Source of the DNA: Bacteriovoracaceae bacterium
GTDB lineage: Bacteria > Bdellovibrionota > Bacteriovoracia > Bacteriovoracales > Bacteriovoracaceae
Reading direction: 5' to 3'
Assembly (NCBI GenBank): GCA_947448095.1
Contig: CANFNN010000041.1
Location: forward strand, 1-14,671
Length of the DNA stretch: 14,671 nt
Positions within the stretch are counted from its first letter, which is position 1, and every line of letters begins with the position of its first letter. Shown here one piece after another: positions 14,489-14,671 of this stretch. Under the pieces are notes generated by a model. It searched no databases, had not been told where the DNA came from, and was given only the letters and a program-made list of their open reading frames with translations. Made by a program: the position numbers and the translations under genes.

Positions 14489-14671
14489 TTATCCATTTAT
14501 AACATGCAGCTCAGACTTAATCCTCTCAAAAATATACTTTTCAAGATGCTTTTTACTGATTTGGTCAATATCAGAGAATCGGCAACACACCCTCCAAACC
14601 TTATAAGTAAAACCATTATACTCATCTGGTTCAACTTCTTTAATTAAGGAAATCTGAGCATTTACTTTTGT
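14489..14671 (-). CDS. 3' end of an unidentified gene (60 residues, N-terminus off the window)
   Basis: The minus strand is open from the right edge to a TAA at 14489-14491, which directly abuts the ATG of the LpxH-like gene. The 60 visible residues include NGFTYKVWRVCCRFSDIDQI and end in an amphipathic helix (KHLEKYIFERIKSEL) followed by HVING. The mixed strand/helix pattern, the lack of stops and the TAA-ATG junction support a real gene in the same operon. I cannot assign a family from this fragment. Confidence 0.65.
   Translation of the reverse strand, partial: TKVNAQISLIKEVEPDEYNGFTYKVWRVCCRFSDIDQISKKHLEKYIFERIKSELHVING

Noticed and set aside
14405..14647. Plus-strand open frame of 80 codons at the right end
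   Set aside because: It runs antisense to the LpxH-like start and the upstream partial gene, whose stop/start junction (TAA-ATG) is convincing.
1..14671. Search for CRISPR arrays, tRNA/rRNA genes, insertion sequences, phage genes or attachment sites
   Set aside because: No regular repeats, RNA-gene signatures, transposase motifs or flanking direct repeats were seen by eye. Base composition looks even across the window, with no clear sign of a recent insertion.

Overview
This AT-rich, gene-dense window (14,671 bp) looks like ordinary chromosome from a flagellated Gram-negative bacterium. The mix of a flagellar late operon with many TTG/GTG starts, a putative sigma-28 promoter, and divergent housekeeping proteins suggests a Bdellovibrio/Bacteriovorax-type organism. 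That assignment is an inference from gene content and style; no rRNA or other marker is present. I see no tRNA, rRNA, CRISPR array, insertion sequence or phage gene.

Layout. (1) 1-1506, minus: rlmE (23S rRNA 2'-O-methyltransferase) followed by a penicillin-binding transpeptidase that runs off the left edge. (2) 1540-2896: nth (endonuclease III, plus) and a CysQ-like phosphatase (minus), convergent, with 3' ends overlapping by 47 bp. (3) 2989-4952, minus: a 506-residue multi-spanning membrane protein of unknown function, then a small unrecognised gene, closed by a good intrinsic terminator. (4) 4953-5180: a divergent control region with a strong sigma-28 (FliA) promoter match and, about 45 bp downstream of the expected start site, a strong terminator-like hairpin inside the fliD leader. 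(5) 5181-12065, plus: a tightly packed run of eight genes: fliD, fliS, a FliT-like gene, a degenerate GT-B (family-9-like) protein, an unknown helical protein, a histidine kinase, a single-domain response regulator and nadK. (6) 12088-13765, plus: recN behind its own likely promoter. (7) 13757-14671, minus: an LpxH-like metallophosphoesterase directly after the 3' end of an unidentified gene that enters from the right edge.

How it fits together. FliD is the filament cap, FliS the flagellin chaperone and FliT the usual cap chaperone, so genes 1-3 of the plus-strand run form a filament-assembly module. Genes 4-7 are co-oriented and almost without gaps: a probable pseudo-glycosyltransferase with a helical C-terminal part, a small helical protein, a kinase with a possible GAF-like sensor, and a receiver with no output domain. 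That set is the most interesting part of the window. It could be a filament-linked modification or signalling module, but its function is inferred from position alone. The other genes are housekeeping: rRNA modification, DNA repair (nth, recN), NADP supply (nadK), cell wall (PBP), lipid A (LpxH-like) and nucleotide/sulfur salvage (CysQ-like).
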